Shown here: positions 1 to 8,879 of the stretch, one piece after another
Position numbering within the stretch: the stretch's first letter is position 1
How the letters are laid out: every line of letters begins with the position of its first letter
Origin: Dehalococcoidia bacterium
GTDB lineage: Bacteria; Chloroflexota; Dehalococcoidia; UBA2979
DNA: 64,000 nt
Assembly: GCA_028279505.1 (NCBI GenBank)
Contig: JANQNP010000018.1
Coordinates: forward strand, 1-64,000
Direction: 5' to 3'
The notes under the pieces: model-generated
Seen by the model: only the letters and a program-made list of their open reading frames with translations
Told to the model about the DNA's origin: nothing
The model's database searches: none
Translations under genes and position numbers: made by a program

Positions 1-1415
1 AGGCGGCGCTCCGGCTGGCACAGCGCGCCACCGAGGCACGTCGCCGCCGTGACGCGGCCGAGGCCGCCCTCGAACGCGCGCAGGCCGAGCAGGAGCGCCG
101 CCTGGCGGCGTTCCGGCGATCGCCGGCGGTACGAGCGCAGCTCCTCGCTGAGCGTCTCGTAGCGGCCGGTGGCGGTCTCGCGCTCCTGCTCGCGCCGCGC
201 GCGCTCGCGCGACTGCTCCGCAATCCGCCGCTCGGCGTCCTCGCGCTCCGCTTCGAGGCGGGCTCGCCGCGCCTCTGCCTCGCTCAGCTCGCGGAGGGTG
301 GACCGGGTCGTCTCGTCGGCCGCGTTGAGCGCCTCGCGCTCCCGCGCGAGCGCACTCCGCGCCTGCTCCACCGAGGCCGCGAGGTTCGCGATCAGTGTCT
401 GGTCGTCCTCCGGCTCGTCGACCCCGGGTGGGGCAGCCGCGATCGCGGCCTCCAACTCGGTGCGCCGCTCGCCGATGAGCTGCAATCGCTGCTCCGCGAG
501 GGCGACCGCCTGCTCGAGGCGCAAGCCCTCTTCCGCGAGCGTTCGCTCGCCGGTCTGCGCCTGCTCCAGGGCGGCGCGGTGCTCCTCGAGCGCCGTCGAC
601 AGCCCCTCGAGGCGCCGCTCGAGCTGCGACATCGTCGCGCGCGCCTCGCCGAAGGCGCGCGACCGCTGATCGTGCGCCGCCTGACCGGCGGTGTGCTTCT
701 CCGTCGCCTCCCGCAGCTCGTGCTCGAAGAACACCTGCAGCGCGTCTGACAGCTCCGAGGCGAACTCCTGGTACCGCTCGGCCTTGCGCGACTGGCGCTC
801 GAGCTGCCGCAGCCGCGGCTCCACCTCGCGGATCAGCATCCGCACGTGCCCGAGGTTGTCGCGCGTCTCGGTCAGCCGTCGTTCCGAGAGCGTGAGCTGG
901 TGGCGGTGGCGCCGCAGGTCGGCGGCCTCCTCGATCAGCTCGCGTCGCTCACCGGGGCGGAGGGCCAGCACCTCGTCGACGAGGCCCTGGGACATGTGCG
1001 CGTAGGAGTTCTGGCCAACCTGCGCGCGTCGGAACAGGTCCAGCACGTCGCTGAGCCGGACCTGCTGGCCGTTGATCAGGTACTCGCTGTCGCCGGAGCG
1101 GTGCGCGCGCCGGGTCACGGAGACCTCGTTGTAGTCGATCGGCATCCAACCCTCGGAGTTATCGAGGGTGAGCGTCACCTCGGCCATGCCCATCTGGCGT
1201 CGCTTCTCCGAGCCGGAGAAGATCACGTCCTCGGTCTTGCGCGCGCGGATCTGGCGCGCGGACTGCTCGCCGAGGGCCCAGCGAATCGCGTCCGCCACGT
1301 TCGACTTCCCGGACCCGTTCGGCCCGACGATCACGCTCATGCCGGTCCCGAACTCGAAGCGTTGCCGGTCGGCGAACGCCTTGAATCCGTGAACCTCCAG
1401 TCGTCGCAGGTACAC
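1..1415 (-). CDS. smc: Chromosome segregation ATPase SMC (N-terminal part, cut by window edge)
   Basis: Structural maintenance of chromosomes ATPase, the core of the SMC-ScpAB condensin that organises the nucleoid. The GTG start lies directly after the rnc stop (TAA at 1418-1416), so rnc and smc form an operon, a common bacterial order. The N-terminus reads VYLRRLEVHGFKAFADRQRF, followed by the Walker A box GPNGSGKSN near residue 34. Further on comes the family stretch GLVDEVLALRPGERRELIEE, then Glu/Arg/Ala-rich coiled coil from about residue 170. About 470 codons are present; the hinge and C-terminal head lie outside the window. Left of about position 124 the minus-strand frame stops looking like coiled coil while the plus strand starts to, so the first 120 bp may be inverted or misassembled. 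Confidence 0.9.
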   Translation of the reverse strand, partial: MYLRRLEVHGFKAFADRQRFEFGTGMSVIVGPNGSGKSNVADAIRWALGEQSARQIRARKTEDVIFSGSEKRRQMGMAEVTLTLDNSEGWMPIDYNEVSVTRRAHRSGDSEYLINGQQVRLSDVLDLFRRAQVGQNSYAHMSQGLVDEVLALRPGERRELIEEAADLRRHRHQLTLSERRLTETRDNLGHVRMLIREVEPRLRQLERQSRKAERYQEFASELSDALQVFFEHELREATEKHTAGQAAHDQRSRAFGEARATMSQLERRLEGLSTALEEHRAALEQAQTGERTLAEEGLRLEQAVALAEQRLQLIGERRTELEAAIAAAPPGVDEPEDDQTLIANLAASVEQARSALAREREALNAADETTRSTLRELSEAEARRARLEAEREDAERRIAEQSRERARREQERETATGRYETLSEELRSYRRRSPERRQAALLLGLRAFEGGLGRVTAATCLGGALCQPERR

Positions 1416-2291
1416 TTAGTCGCCGTCCCCTCGTGCCGCCCCGCGCGACTCTTCATCCCCATCGTCCAGGCGAGCGCGAAGCCGAACGAGGGCTTCCGTC
1501 GCTGCCTCTTTCTCTGCCTGTTGCTTGCTGGCGCCCTCGCCCCGACCGAGAGTCTCGCCGTCGATCTCGACCGCCACCTCGTAGTGGCGCTGGTGATCGG
1601 GGCCGGTCTCTGCGATCAGCACGTACTCAGGCCGCGACCCGTTGTCGCCGGCCTCGCCTAGCTGCTGCACCAGCTCCTGCAGCGCGCCCTTCGGGTTCAG
1701 CGAGTCCGGACTCGTCTCGAGCGTCGCCAGCTCGCCGCCGAGGCTGTCGCGCACGAACGCGCGCGCGGCCTCCAACCCTTGGTCGAGGTAGATCGCACCG
1801 ACCACCGCCTCGTACGCCCGCTCGAGGTTCCCCTCGCGCTCGCGGCCGCCCGTCTGGTCCTCGCCACGTCCGAGGCGCAGCCACTGCCCGAGACCGATCG
1901 TCCCAGCCACCCGCGACAGCGTGGGGCCGCACACGAGGAAGGCGCGCCACTCGGTGAGCCGTCCCTCAGGCACCTCGGGGAATCGCTGGTACAGCGTGCG
2001 GGCGACGATCATGCCGAGCACCGCGTCGCCGAGGAACTCCAGCCGCTCGTTGTGCTCGGTCGGATCCTCAGGGTGCTCGTTCGCGTAGGAGGGATGCGTC
2101 AGCGCCGAGCGCAACAGGTCGGCGTCCTCGAAGGTGATCCCGAGTCGCGTCTCGATGTCCTCCATGGAGGTGCCATCGCTGATCGGCGATCCAGCGTTGG
2201 AAGGTACGGGCACGGCACCAGCCTCTGGGGAGGGCTGCTCAACAGGGGCACCCTCGGGAGAGGGTCGGTGGGCGCGCAGGGTGGCGTTCAC
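1416..2291 (-). CDS. rnc: Ribonuclease III
   Basis: Double-strand-specific endoribonuclease that processes rRNA precursors and structured mRNAs. The catalytic signature NERLEFLGDAV lies near residues 81-91, the second acidic motif YEAVVGAIYLD follows in the endonuclease domain, and a dsRNA-binding domain fills the last 70 residues (SKQQAEKEAATEALV). The ORF is 291 aa, but its first 42 residues are low-complexity Pro/Ser/Glu. The internal ATG at 2165 (MEDIETRLG) matches the usual RNase III N-terminus, so the true start may be there, giving about 249 aa. It is directly followed by smc and divergent from the CCA-adding enzyme gene. Confidence 0.95.
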   Translation of the reverse strand: MNATLRAHRPSPEGAPVEQPSPEAGAVPVPSNAGSPISDGTSMEDIETRLGITFEDADLLRSALTHPSYANEHPEDPTEHNERLEFLGDAVLGMIVARTLYQRFPEVPEGRLTEWRAFLVCGPTLSRVAGTIGLGQWLRLGRGEDQTGGREREGNLERAYEAVVGAIYLDQGLEAARAFVRDSLGGELATLETSPDSLNPKGALQELVQQLGEAGDNGSRPEYVLIAETGPDHQRHYEVAVEIDGETLGRGEGASKQQAEKEAATEALVRLRARLDDGDEESRGAARGDGD

Positions 2292-2399
2292 GCCTGATCT
2301 CCCAGCGTACGCGCCCCACCGTGCGTACGATTACGTCGAGTCGAAACAAGCATCCACGCCTGCTTCGGTTCGGTCGAGTCATGCTAGGAACGCGCCTCG

Positions 2400-3644
2400 G
2401 TGGTGTCAAGAATGGATAAGGCGCTTACGCCACCTAGCAAGACAACACTTTCGGCAGCCCTCACGCCCGCTGCTCGCCGGCTCCTTGAGCTTGCGCTGCT
2501 CGAATCTGAGCGGTCCGGCATCGCTCTCTGGGCCGTCGGCGGCACGATACGCGACGTCGCGATCGACCGACCGATCGTCGACGTCGACCTCGCCGTCGAC
2601 CGCGATGCACCGTCGCTCGCGAGGGCGATCGCCTCGGCGTTGGGTGTGACCGTAGTGATCGAGGAGCGCTTCGGGACGGCCTCCGTCACCATCGAGGACA
2701 AGCGACTCGACCTCGCCACGCTGCGCCGCGAGCACTACCGCGGGCCCGGAGCGCTGCCGGAGGTCACGCTCGGCACAACGATCGAGCGCGACCTCGAGCG
2801 GCGCGACTTCAACGTCAACGCAATGGCGCTCGCGCTCACCGGCCCGCGCCGCGGCGAACTCGTCGATCCGTACAGCGGGCTCGCCGATCTCGCGCGGCGC
2901 CGCTTTGCGGTCCTCCACGATCGTTCCTTTGAGGACGACGCCACCCGCATCTGGCGTGCCGCGCGGCTGAGCGCGCAGCGCGATCTGCGTCCCACCCCCT
3001 CCTCGAGCCAGCTCCTGATCGAGGGCGCTCGCTGGCTCGACACCATCTCGGGCGACCGGCTCTGGCGTGAGTTCGAGCTGATCGCCGAGCGTGGGCGCGC
3101 CGGCCGCACACTTGGCCTCCTCGACCGATGGAGCGCGCTGGACGCCGTCAGCCCGGCGCTCGCCCTGACCGCGGAGGCCGGCGCCGCGCTCCGACACCGC
3201 TGGCGTCCCCTGCCGCCAACTCGGCTGGCCGCGGTGCTGCTCGCCTCGCGCGACGCGGCGCCGGCCGGCGCCGCCCTCCGCCGCCTCAACGCACCGACCG
3301 AGGCGATCCGCGCCGTCGAGGACACGCGCGCGCTGCTCGCCGCCACCAACGAGGACCCCGACCGCCTCGAACGGCTCGCCGCGACCTCGGAGGAGGCGCG
3401 CCGCGCGGCGCGCTGGCTCGATCCTCGGCAGGCGGCGCTACAGCGCGCGCTACGGCGCTGGGAGCGGACGCGTCCGCCGCTGGACGCGGCGGCGCTGCTC
3501 GCGCTCGGGGTGCCCGAGGGCCCGCGTATCGGCGCGCTGCTGCGCTGCTTGCGCCGGAAGCGCTACCTCGGCACGCTCGGCACGGCCGCTGAAGCCCGAG
3601 CGCTCGTGCGGCGACACCTGGACCGGCAGGAGGACGCGGGATGA
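2400..3644 (+). CDS. cca: tRNA nucleotidyltransferase (CCA-adding enzyme/poly(A) polymerase family, class II)
   Basis: Nucleotidyltransferase of the class II CCA-adding/poly(A) polymerase family, which builds or repairs the tRNA 3' CCA end. The GGTIRD glycine motif and the catalytic DxD (VDVDLAV) lie around residues 47-65. The family block RDLERRDFNVNAMAL follows, and the helical neck/body fills the C-terminal half. Of the possible starts, GTG at 2400 is the longest and ATG at 2412 (MDKALT) is equally plausible. The three tRNAs in this window already encode CCA, so repair or incomplete genomic CCA would be its role. Its stop overlaps the next gene by 4 nt (ATGA), so the three genes 2400-4350 are probably cotranscribed. 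Confidence 0.88.
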   Translation: MVSRMDKALTPPSKTTLSAALTPAARRLLELALLESERSGIALWAVGGTIRDVAIDRPIVDVDLAVDRDAPSLARAIASALGVTVVIEERFGTASVTIEDKRLDLATLRREHYRGPGALPEVTLGTTIERDLERRDFNVNAMALALTGPRRGELVDPYSGLADLARRRFAVLHDRSFEDDATRIWRAARLSAQRDLRPTPSSSQLLIEGARWLDTISGDRLWREFELIAERGRAGRTLGLLDRWSALDAVSPALALTAEAGAALRHRWRPLPPTRLAAVLLASRDAAPAGAALRRLNAPTEAIRAVEDTRALLAATNEDPDRLERLAATSEEARRAARWLDPRQAALQRALRRWERTRPPLDAAALLALGVPEGPRIGALLRCLRRKRYLGTLGTAAEARALVRRHLDRQEDAG

Positions 3645-4033
3645 CCAGCGAAACAACGCTGCAATGCGCCGTCTGCGGCGAGTCCACTGACGACGCACGC
3701 CTCGTCTCTGAGTGCATGTCGTGCAGCCGCACGTTCCATCTCAACCCGTTCAACGACGCCGACCACAAGGATTGCGGCGACGCGCTGATCGGCCCAACGC
3801 AGGGCGTCGAGTTCTGGTGCGAGACGTGCCTCGCGAAGTTAAACGAGGAGATGACCGCAAACCCGCCTGATCCGCGCGGCGTGATCGACGACCTGGCGGT
3901 CCCGCCCGAGTTCCAGCGGCAGCGTCCGCCCGCTCAAGATCAACGGACCGCCGCGGACGCGCGACCGGGCGCACCACCAGCGCGACGACCCCGCTCGCGG
4001 CCCGCGAAACGCTACCGGCGGATCGACGACTAG
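3641..4033 (+). CDS. Small zinc-ribbon/PHD-like hypothetical protein
   Basis: Predicted 130-aa soluble protein that I do not recognise. The first 65 residues hold a dense set of potential zinc ligands: C-x2-C (CAVC), C-x2-C (CMSC), two histidines (FHL and DHKDC), a single Cys and a final C-x2-C (WCETC). The spacing resembles a treble-clef or PHD/RING-type zinc fold. The C-terminal half is Pro/Arg/Ala-rich and probably disordered. The start codon overlaps the stop of the CCA-adding enzyme (ATGA), and its own stop overlaps the next start (TAGTG), which indicates translational coupling. Function is unknown; nucleic-acid or protein binding would be a guess. Confidence 0.7.
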   Translation: MTSETTLQCAVCGESTDDARLVSECMSCSRTFHLNPFNDADHKDCGDALIGPTQGVEFWCETCLAKLNEEMTANPPDPRGVIDDLAVPPEFQRQRPPAQDQRTAADARPGAPPARRPRSRPAKRYRRIDD

Positions 4034-4350
4034 TGGGAACGCGTCGCCGCTCTCGTCGCCGGCGCCGGCGACCCGCCGAGGAGCCAGCACCAGCCGCGAC
4101 CGATGGGCCGTCCGAGGACGAGCCGTCGAGCGAGACGGAGTCGAGCGGCGGCTACGGCAAGGCCGCCCTAGTGCTCGCCCTGCTGCTCGGCATCCTGATT
4201 GAGCAGATCGCAAGCGACGTCATCCCGACCGAGGCGCTGGACATCTTCCATCTCGCGGTCCTCGTGGGTATCGCCTTCTTCGTCGCGCGGTGGTACCGCG
4301 GCACGATGCGCCGCGCGCTGAACCGGCGACGGGCGAACCGGGACCGGTAG
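4033..4350 (+). CDS. Small membrane protein with basic N-terminus
   Basis: A 105-aa protein with a GTG start overlapping the preceding stop. It begins with a strongly basic patch (GTRRRSRRRRRR), continues with an acidic Pro/Ser/Glu linker to about residue 38, then has two hydrophobic segments (ALVLALLLGILIEQIA and IFHLAVLVGIAFFVAR) and a basic tail. This predicts a two-pass inner-membrane protein with both ends cytoplasmic. No family was recognised. It is the last gene of the unit that begins with the CCA-adding enzyme and faces fliG convergently. Confidence 0.6.
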   Translation: MGTRRRSRRRRRRPAEEPAPAATDGPSEDEPSSETESSGGYGKAALVLALLLGILIEQIASDVIPTEALDIFHLAVLVGIAFFVARWYRGTMRRALNRRRANRDR

Positions 4351-4365
4351 GTCGCGGGATCGACG

Positions 4366-5406
4366 TCAGGCGACGAGCGTGTCCTCGCCGCCCCGGTTGA
4401 TCACGATCTCTTCTTCGTCCTGCAGGCGGCGCACGATCGTGACGATCCGGTTCTGCGCCTCGTGAACGACGGTGAGTCGGACCGGTCCGACCGCCTCCAT
4501 GTCCTCGCGCACCATGGTCGCCGCTCGGCTCGACATGTTCTGGAAGATCGCCTCGCGCAGATCCACCTCGGCGGCTCGCATCGCGAGCGTGAGGTCGCCC
4601 TGGTCGACCTCTCGAAGCACGCGCTGGAGCGAGCGGTCGTCCAGCAAGGCCAGGTCGTCGAAGACGAACATCTGCTGACGGATCGCCGCCGCGAGGTCAG
4701 GGTCGAGATCGCCGATCCCATCGAGGATCACGCGCTGCGTTGCGACGTCGACGTGCCGCAGCACGTCGACCAGCTGATCGGTCCCCTGCAGCGCCGACGC
4801 CTCTGTGGGTGATTGCACCGAACCGGCGAGACGCCGCTGCACGATCGCCTCGGTGAGCTCGACGGCTTCGGGCGCCGGCTTGTCGAGGCTCACGATCCGG
4901 ATCAGTGTGTCGACCTGGAGGTCGTCGGGGAGCAGCATCAGCAGTTCGGCCGCGTACTCGGTGGTCAGGTTGACCAGCATCAGGGCGATCATCTGCGGGT
5001 GTTCCGCCGCCAGGAATTCACCCAGTAGCGAAGTCGGCACGCGCTCGAGGAACTTGAAGGGCTTCGGGCGCCCGATCGACCCGAGGCGCGCCTGGAGATC
5101 AGCCGCTCGCTCGTCGCCGAAGGCGACCTCCAGCATCTGCTGCACCGCTTCCGGACCGCCGATGCTCGCGTGATCGCTCGAGGTCAGCGAGGCGTAGAAG
5201 TCTCGCAGCACATCCTCGCGCTGCTCGCGATCGAGCTGCTCGGTGTGCGCGACCAGCCACGCCACCCGCGCAACCTGCTCGTCCGTCAGGTGCGTGAGCA
5301 CCTCGGAGGCGTGCGTCTTCCCGAGGGCAACCAGCAGCTGAGCTGCGCGACGCGGCCCGAACGCCGATGCGCGGCTCGAAGAGGCTGTGGTCTGGCGATC
5401 GGTCAT
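4366..5406 (-). CDS. fliG: FliG-type flagellar motor switch protein
   Basis: A 346-aa protein with the full FliG layout. The N-terminal domain (RRAAQLLVALG) is followed by the middle-domain signature EHPQMIALMLVNL, then the C-terminal motor domain with MFVFDDLALLDDRSLQRVL and NMSSRAATMVREDMEAVGP. In flagellated bacteria FliG sits on the MS ring and couples stator torque to rotation. Its length and motifs are those of a complete FliG, and charged residues of the C-terminal torque helix region are present. What is odd is the setting: no other flagellar gene is nearby, and its neighbours are a membrane protein (convergent) and a GNAT. It may belong to a dispersed flagellar set or be a relict. 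Confidence 0.9.
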   Translation of the reverse strand: MTDRQTTASSSRASAFGPRRAAQLLVALGKTHASEVLTHLTDEQVARVAWLVAHTEQLDREQREDVLRDFYASLTSSDHASIGGPEAVQQMLEVAFGDERAADLQARLGSIGRPKPFKFLERVPTSLLGEFLAAEHPQMIALMLVNLTTEYAAELLMLLPDDLQVDTLIRIVSLDKPAPEAVELTEAIVQRRLAGSVQSPTEASALQGTDQLVDVLRHVDVATQRVILDGIGDLDPDLAAAIRQQMFVFDDLALLDDRSLQRVLREVDQGDLTLAMRAAEVDLREAIFQNMSSRAATMVREDMEAVGPVRLTVVHEAQNRIVTIVRRLQDEEEIVINRGGEDTLVA

Positions 5407-5481
5407 CTCTCTGACTATCGGTTGATGTCAGCTATCGATGAGGGACCGGAGATTCGTAGTTGAGGTGAGTTGCGACGTCCG

Positions 5482-5973
5482 CTAGCGACTCCCGCCGCGC
5501 GCGAACCAGGTTGCGTCTTCGCGGTCAGACACGTCCTGAACCGGGGTGAACCCGACGCGCAGCATGAAGTAGAGGCCGCGCCCGTTCGTCCGCGGCACGC
5601 GCGTGACGAGACGGCCGCCGCCGTCGCGCCGCAAGCGGCGTTCGGCAGCGATCAGCGCCTTCGTCGCATATGCGTTGCCGCGCTCCACCGGATCGACGGC
5701 GAGCGCAACCACCGCGACGTCGCCCACCCGAGGGCAGTCCGCCAGGAGCGCCATCAAGCCCACGTCGGAGCCGTGCGCGCGTAGCAGATACGTCTCCGAC
5801 GCGTCTGGCAACGAGGGCAGCTCACCGTCGAAGCCGCGCTCGATCCCGTCGGCGACGGCCTGACGCAGCTCGGGCCGCGCATCGAGGTCGATCGGTGCGG
5901 AGCGGACGAGCCGGACATCGCCGAAGCCCGCCCACCCGCCGCTCGCCGGCCCCTCGGTCACCGACGCAGCCAA
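5482..5973 (-). CDS. GNAT-family N-acetyltransferase
   Basis: A 163-aa acyl-CoA-dependent acetyltransferase. The acetyl-CoA-binding motif A region VALAVDPVERGNAYATKAL is clear near residues 90-108, and a C-terminal YFMLRVGFTPV closes the fold as in many GNATs. Substrate cannot be inferred. It overlaps the end of the upstream DnaQ-DinG gene by 16 nt on the same strand, so the two are probably cotranscribed. Confidence 0.8.
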   Translation of the reverse strand: MAASVTEGPASGGWAGFGDVRLVRSAPIDLDARPELRQAVADGIERGFDGELPSLPDASETYLLRAHGSDVGLMALLADCPRVGDVAVVALAVDPVERGNAYATKALIAAERRLRRDGGGRLVTRVPRTNGRGLYFMLRVGFTPVQDVSDREDATWFARGGSR

Positions 5974-8795
5974 TCGGCGACGGCTGGGCCGACCTCGTCG
6001 GCCTTCAGGTACCGCAGCTCCGTGTCGGGCAATCCCGCGAGGAAGGCCGCGCCGTAGTCGCGTCGGGCGACGCGGCTGTCGGCGATGATGAACACGCCTC
6101 GGTCGGTCGTCCGTCGGATCAGCCGTCCGAACCCCTGGCGGAACCGCAGCACGGACTGCGGCAGCGCGAACTCGCCGAACGGATCCTCGAACTGCTCGGC
6201 GCGGCCGGAGTAGACCGGATCGGTCGGCACCGGGAACGGTAGCCGCGCGATCACGATCTGAGACAACGCATCGCCCGGCACGTCGACGCCCTCCCAGAAC
6301 GCGGCTGTTCCGAGGATCATCGAGTTCGGCTGCTCCTGCAGCATCCGCAGCAGCCGCGCCGGCGATCCGTCCACCCGCTGTGCCAGCACGCGCACGTTCC
6401 GAGGCGCCAGATCCTCGCGCAGCTCCTCGGCCGCCGCGCGCAACGCAGCGTGCGAGGTGAACAGGCTGAGCGTGCGTCCGTCCGCGGCCAGTGCGGCGTC
6501 GGCCAGCACCTCGTGCAGCGCGAACTCGTACCCGGGCATGCCGGGCTCCGGCAGGTCGTCCACGACGAGCGTGAGCACGGCCTGCTGGTAGTCGAACGGC
6601 GACGGCACGACCAGCGTCTCGGCTTCGGGCATCCCGAGGCGGCGCAGCGAGAAGTCGAACGCGCGCCCCGTCTGGAGCGTTGCGCTCGTCGCCAGTACCG
6701 ACTCGCGGCCCTCAAACAACTCCTCTTGCAGCAGCGGTGCGACGTCCAGCGGCGCGAGGTTGATCCGCACGTCGCCCTCGCCGATCACGAGCCACGACAC
6801 GTCGTCCTTGGTCGGAGAAAGCACCGCGTGGTTCAGCACCCGTCGCAGCTCCTCGGTCTGCGCCCGCAGCCCCATCGCGAGCGGCCCGATCGACTTGGCG
6901 TCCGGGATGCTGTCCGGCACCGACCCGAGCGTGTCGGCGACGACACCGAGGCGGCTCGACAGCACCTGGAACGCCAATTCGAGCTGGACTGCTGTCTCCT
7001 CGATGTCCTCCCACTGCGGCTGCGCCCGCACGCCCGACTTCAAGGGCAGCTCGTAGCGATTGGGCAGGCGCTCATCCTCGAACTGGCTGCGTGCGAAGTC
7101 ACGAAGCATGTCGGTGAACATCTTGAGCGCCTCACGACCGCCGGCGACCGCGGGTTCGATCTGATCCGCGAGCGACGAGAACCCGGCCACCGGCGAAAGC
7201 GCGGCCGTCGGGGCGCCCATCTCACCCTGACGCAGACGGCGCGCCAGCCCGAACGCGCCGTGCCGCTCGTTCGGCCCGGCCTTGTCGAGCAGCTCGCGCG
7301 CATCGCGCACCGCGAACGATGACCCGAAGTGCTGGGTCGCCACGTCCTCCAACCGGTGCGCCTCGTCGATCACGAGGTGCCGGAACGGCGGCAGCAGCTG
7401 GTCGCCGCGCGCGGCGTTCGCGAGGAGCAGCGCATGGTTCACGATGACGACATGCGCAGCCGCAGCACGCTGTCGCGCCCGGAGCAGGAAGCAGCTCCCG
7501 TCCTGCACGAACGAGCAACGCCGCGAGAGGCAGTCGGTGCCGTCAGCCGACAGGCGGGACCAGGCGGGCTGCTCGTCCGACGTCATGTAGAGCTCGGCGA
7601 CGTCACCGGTCTCGGTGCTCGGGAGCCAGTTCGCGATCCGGCCGAACAGGCGCGCCTCCGGCTCGTTGCGCGGTTGCGCCTCCATCCGCGCCTGCGTCCA
7701 GCGGTCGAGGCACAGGTAGTTGGTGCGCCCCTTGAGCACGGCGGCGCGCAGCTGATCGGCCGGTTCGCCTGTCGCCGCCTCGATCAGGCGCGCGGCCAGC
7801 GGCACGTCGTGATGCGCGAGCTGCTCCTGGAGGTTGATCGTGTGCGTCGACACGACGACCCGATCGTGGTTGCGGGCGGCGTGCAGCAGCGCGGGCAACA
7901 GATAGCCCAGCGACTTGCCCGTGCCGGTCCCCGCCTCGATCGCGAACTCACCGCCGTGTGCCAGTTGACCGGCGACCTGCCGCGCCATCTCCACCTGGCC
8001 AGGACGGGACTCGTACCCGGGGAAGAGATCGGCCCGGCGCGGCGCGACCTCGAAGACCGACTCGACCTCGTCCGCCCGGACCATGACCGGGTCGTCCCGC
8101 GGGGTGAGCGGTTCGAACACCTCGGCCGGTCGGGGCTGGCGCAGCCGCTCGACGATCGCGGCCGCCTCGGACTCGTCGATCGCGCCAAGCGTTGCCGATG
8201 GCTCGGGCGCGCGTAGCATCGCCTCGGCGATCAGAGTCGCCGCGGGCCAGCGCGCCGCGGCGGCGAAGTCGTGCAGCTCGCTGAGCAACGAGGGCGGCAA
8301 CGTCTCGAACCGTCGGAGCAGCGCGAGGAAGATGTCCCGCGTCGTCTCTGCGTCCTCGAGCGCGCGGTGCGCCGGCCGGATCGGCACCTCCAGCAGTTCG
8401 GCGATCGACGCGAGGTTGAGGTGGTCGGCCCGCGGCAGCAGCACCGAGGCGAGCTCCCAGGTGTCGTAGACGGGGCCCGGCAGGTCGAGGCCGGCGCGCG
8501 AGAGGAAGTTCAGGTCGAACTTGATGTTCTGACCGACGACCGGGCGCGCGCCCACGAAGGTCGCCAGCTCGCTCGACACCCGCTCGAACCGCGGCGCATC
8601 GGCCACGTCGGCGTCGCTGATGCCTGTGAGCTGCTGGATCTCGACCGGGATCGTTCGCCCGGGGTTGATGAACGTCTGGAACTGCTCGCTACCGCCGTCA
8701 CGGTCGAAGCGGGTCGCGCCGATCTCCGTGATCTCGTCGACCTCGGGGTTGAGCCCGGTCGTCTCGAGGTCGAGCGCAACGAACTGCTGGGACAA
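5958..8795 (-). CDS. dinG: DnaQ-like exonuclease/DinG-family helicase fusion
   Basis: A 945-aa two-domain protein. Residues 1-170 form a DEDDh 3'-5' exonuclease domain (FVALDLETTGL at the start, then a conserved HRALEDAETT). The rest is a DinG/XPD-type superfamily 2 helicase, with Walker A EAGTGTGKSLGYLLPAL and DEAH box VIDEAHRLEDVA. Several cysteines between them (CLDRW, CLSRRC, GSCFLL) are in the right place for the Fe-S cluster. The C-terminal helicase motifs include FWEGVDVPG and QGFGRLIRR. This is the architecture of the Gram-positive 'DinG with exonuclease' group, with roles in repair or R-loop removal. The start is TTG at 8795, preceded by GAGGGG. Its 3' end overlaps the GNAT gene. Confidence 0.93.
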   Translation of the reverse strand: MSQQFVALDLETTGLNPEVDEITEIGATRFDRDGGSEQFQTFINPGRTIPVEIQQLTGISDADVADAPRFERVSSELATFVGARPVVGQNIKFDLNFLSRAGLDLPGPVYDTWELASVLLPRADHLNLASIAELLEVPIRPAHRALEDAETTRDIFLALLRRFETLPPSLLSELHDFAAAARWPAATLIAEAMLRAPEPSATLGAIDESEAAAIVERLRQPRPAEVFEPLTPRDDPVMVRADEVESVFEVAPRRADLFPGYESRPGQVEMARQVAGQLAHGGEFAIEAGTGTGKSLGYLLPALLHAARNHDRVVVSTHTINLQEQLAHHDVPLAARLIEAATGEPADQLRAAVLKGRTNYLCLDRWTQARMEAQPRNEPEARLFGRIANWLPSTETGDVAELYMTSDEQPAWSRLSADGTDCLSRRCSFVQDGSCFLLRARQRAAAAHVVIVNHALLLANAARGDQLLPPFRHLVIDEAHRLEDVATQHFGSSFAVRDARELLDKAGPNERHGAFGLARRLRQGEMGAPTAALSPVAGFSSLADQIEPAVAGGREALKMFTDMLRDFARSQFEDERLPNRYELPLKSGVRAQPQWEDIEETAVQLELAFQVLSSRLGVVADTLGSVPDSIPDAKSIGPLAMGLRAQTEELRRVLNHAVLSPTKDDVSWLVIGEGDVRINLAPLDVAPLLQEELFEGRESVLATSATLQTGRAFDFSLRRLGMPEAETLVVPSPFDYQQAVLTLVVDDLPEPGMPGYEFALHEVLADAALAADGRTLSLFTSHAALRAAAEELREDLAPRNVRVLAQRVDGSPARLLRMLQEQPNSMILGTAAFWEGVDVPGDALSQIVIARLPFPVPTDPVYSGRAEQFEDPFGEFALPQSVLRFRQGFGRLIRRTTDRGVFIIADSRVARRDYGAAFLAGLPDTELRYLKADEVGPAVADWLRR

Positions 8796-8879
8796 TGCGA
8801 ACCCCTCGCGAGGTGGCCGGACCGCGGAACGCGAGTGTACGGGGCCTCGGGTGAGACCCGGTGCGGACCCAACGGCCGG

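Noticed and set aside
169..1661. Plus-strand ORFs opposite smc and rnc
   Set aside because: They are antisense of the SMC and RNase III frames, show Arg/Ser-rich composition and no family pattern.
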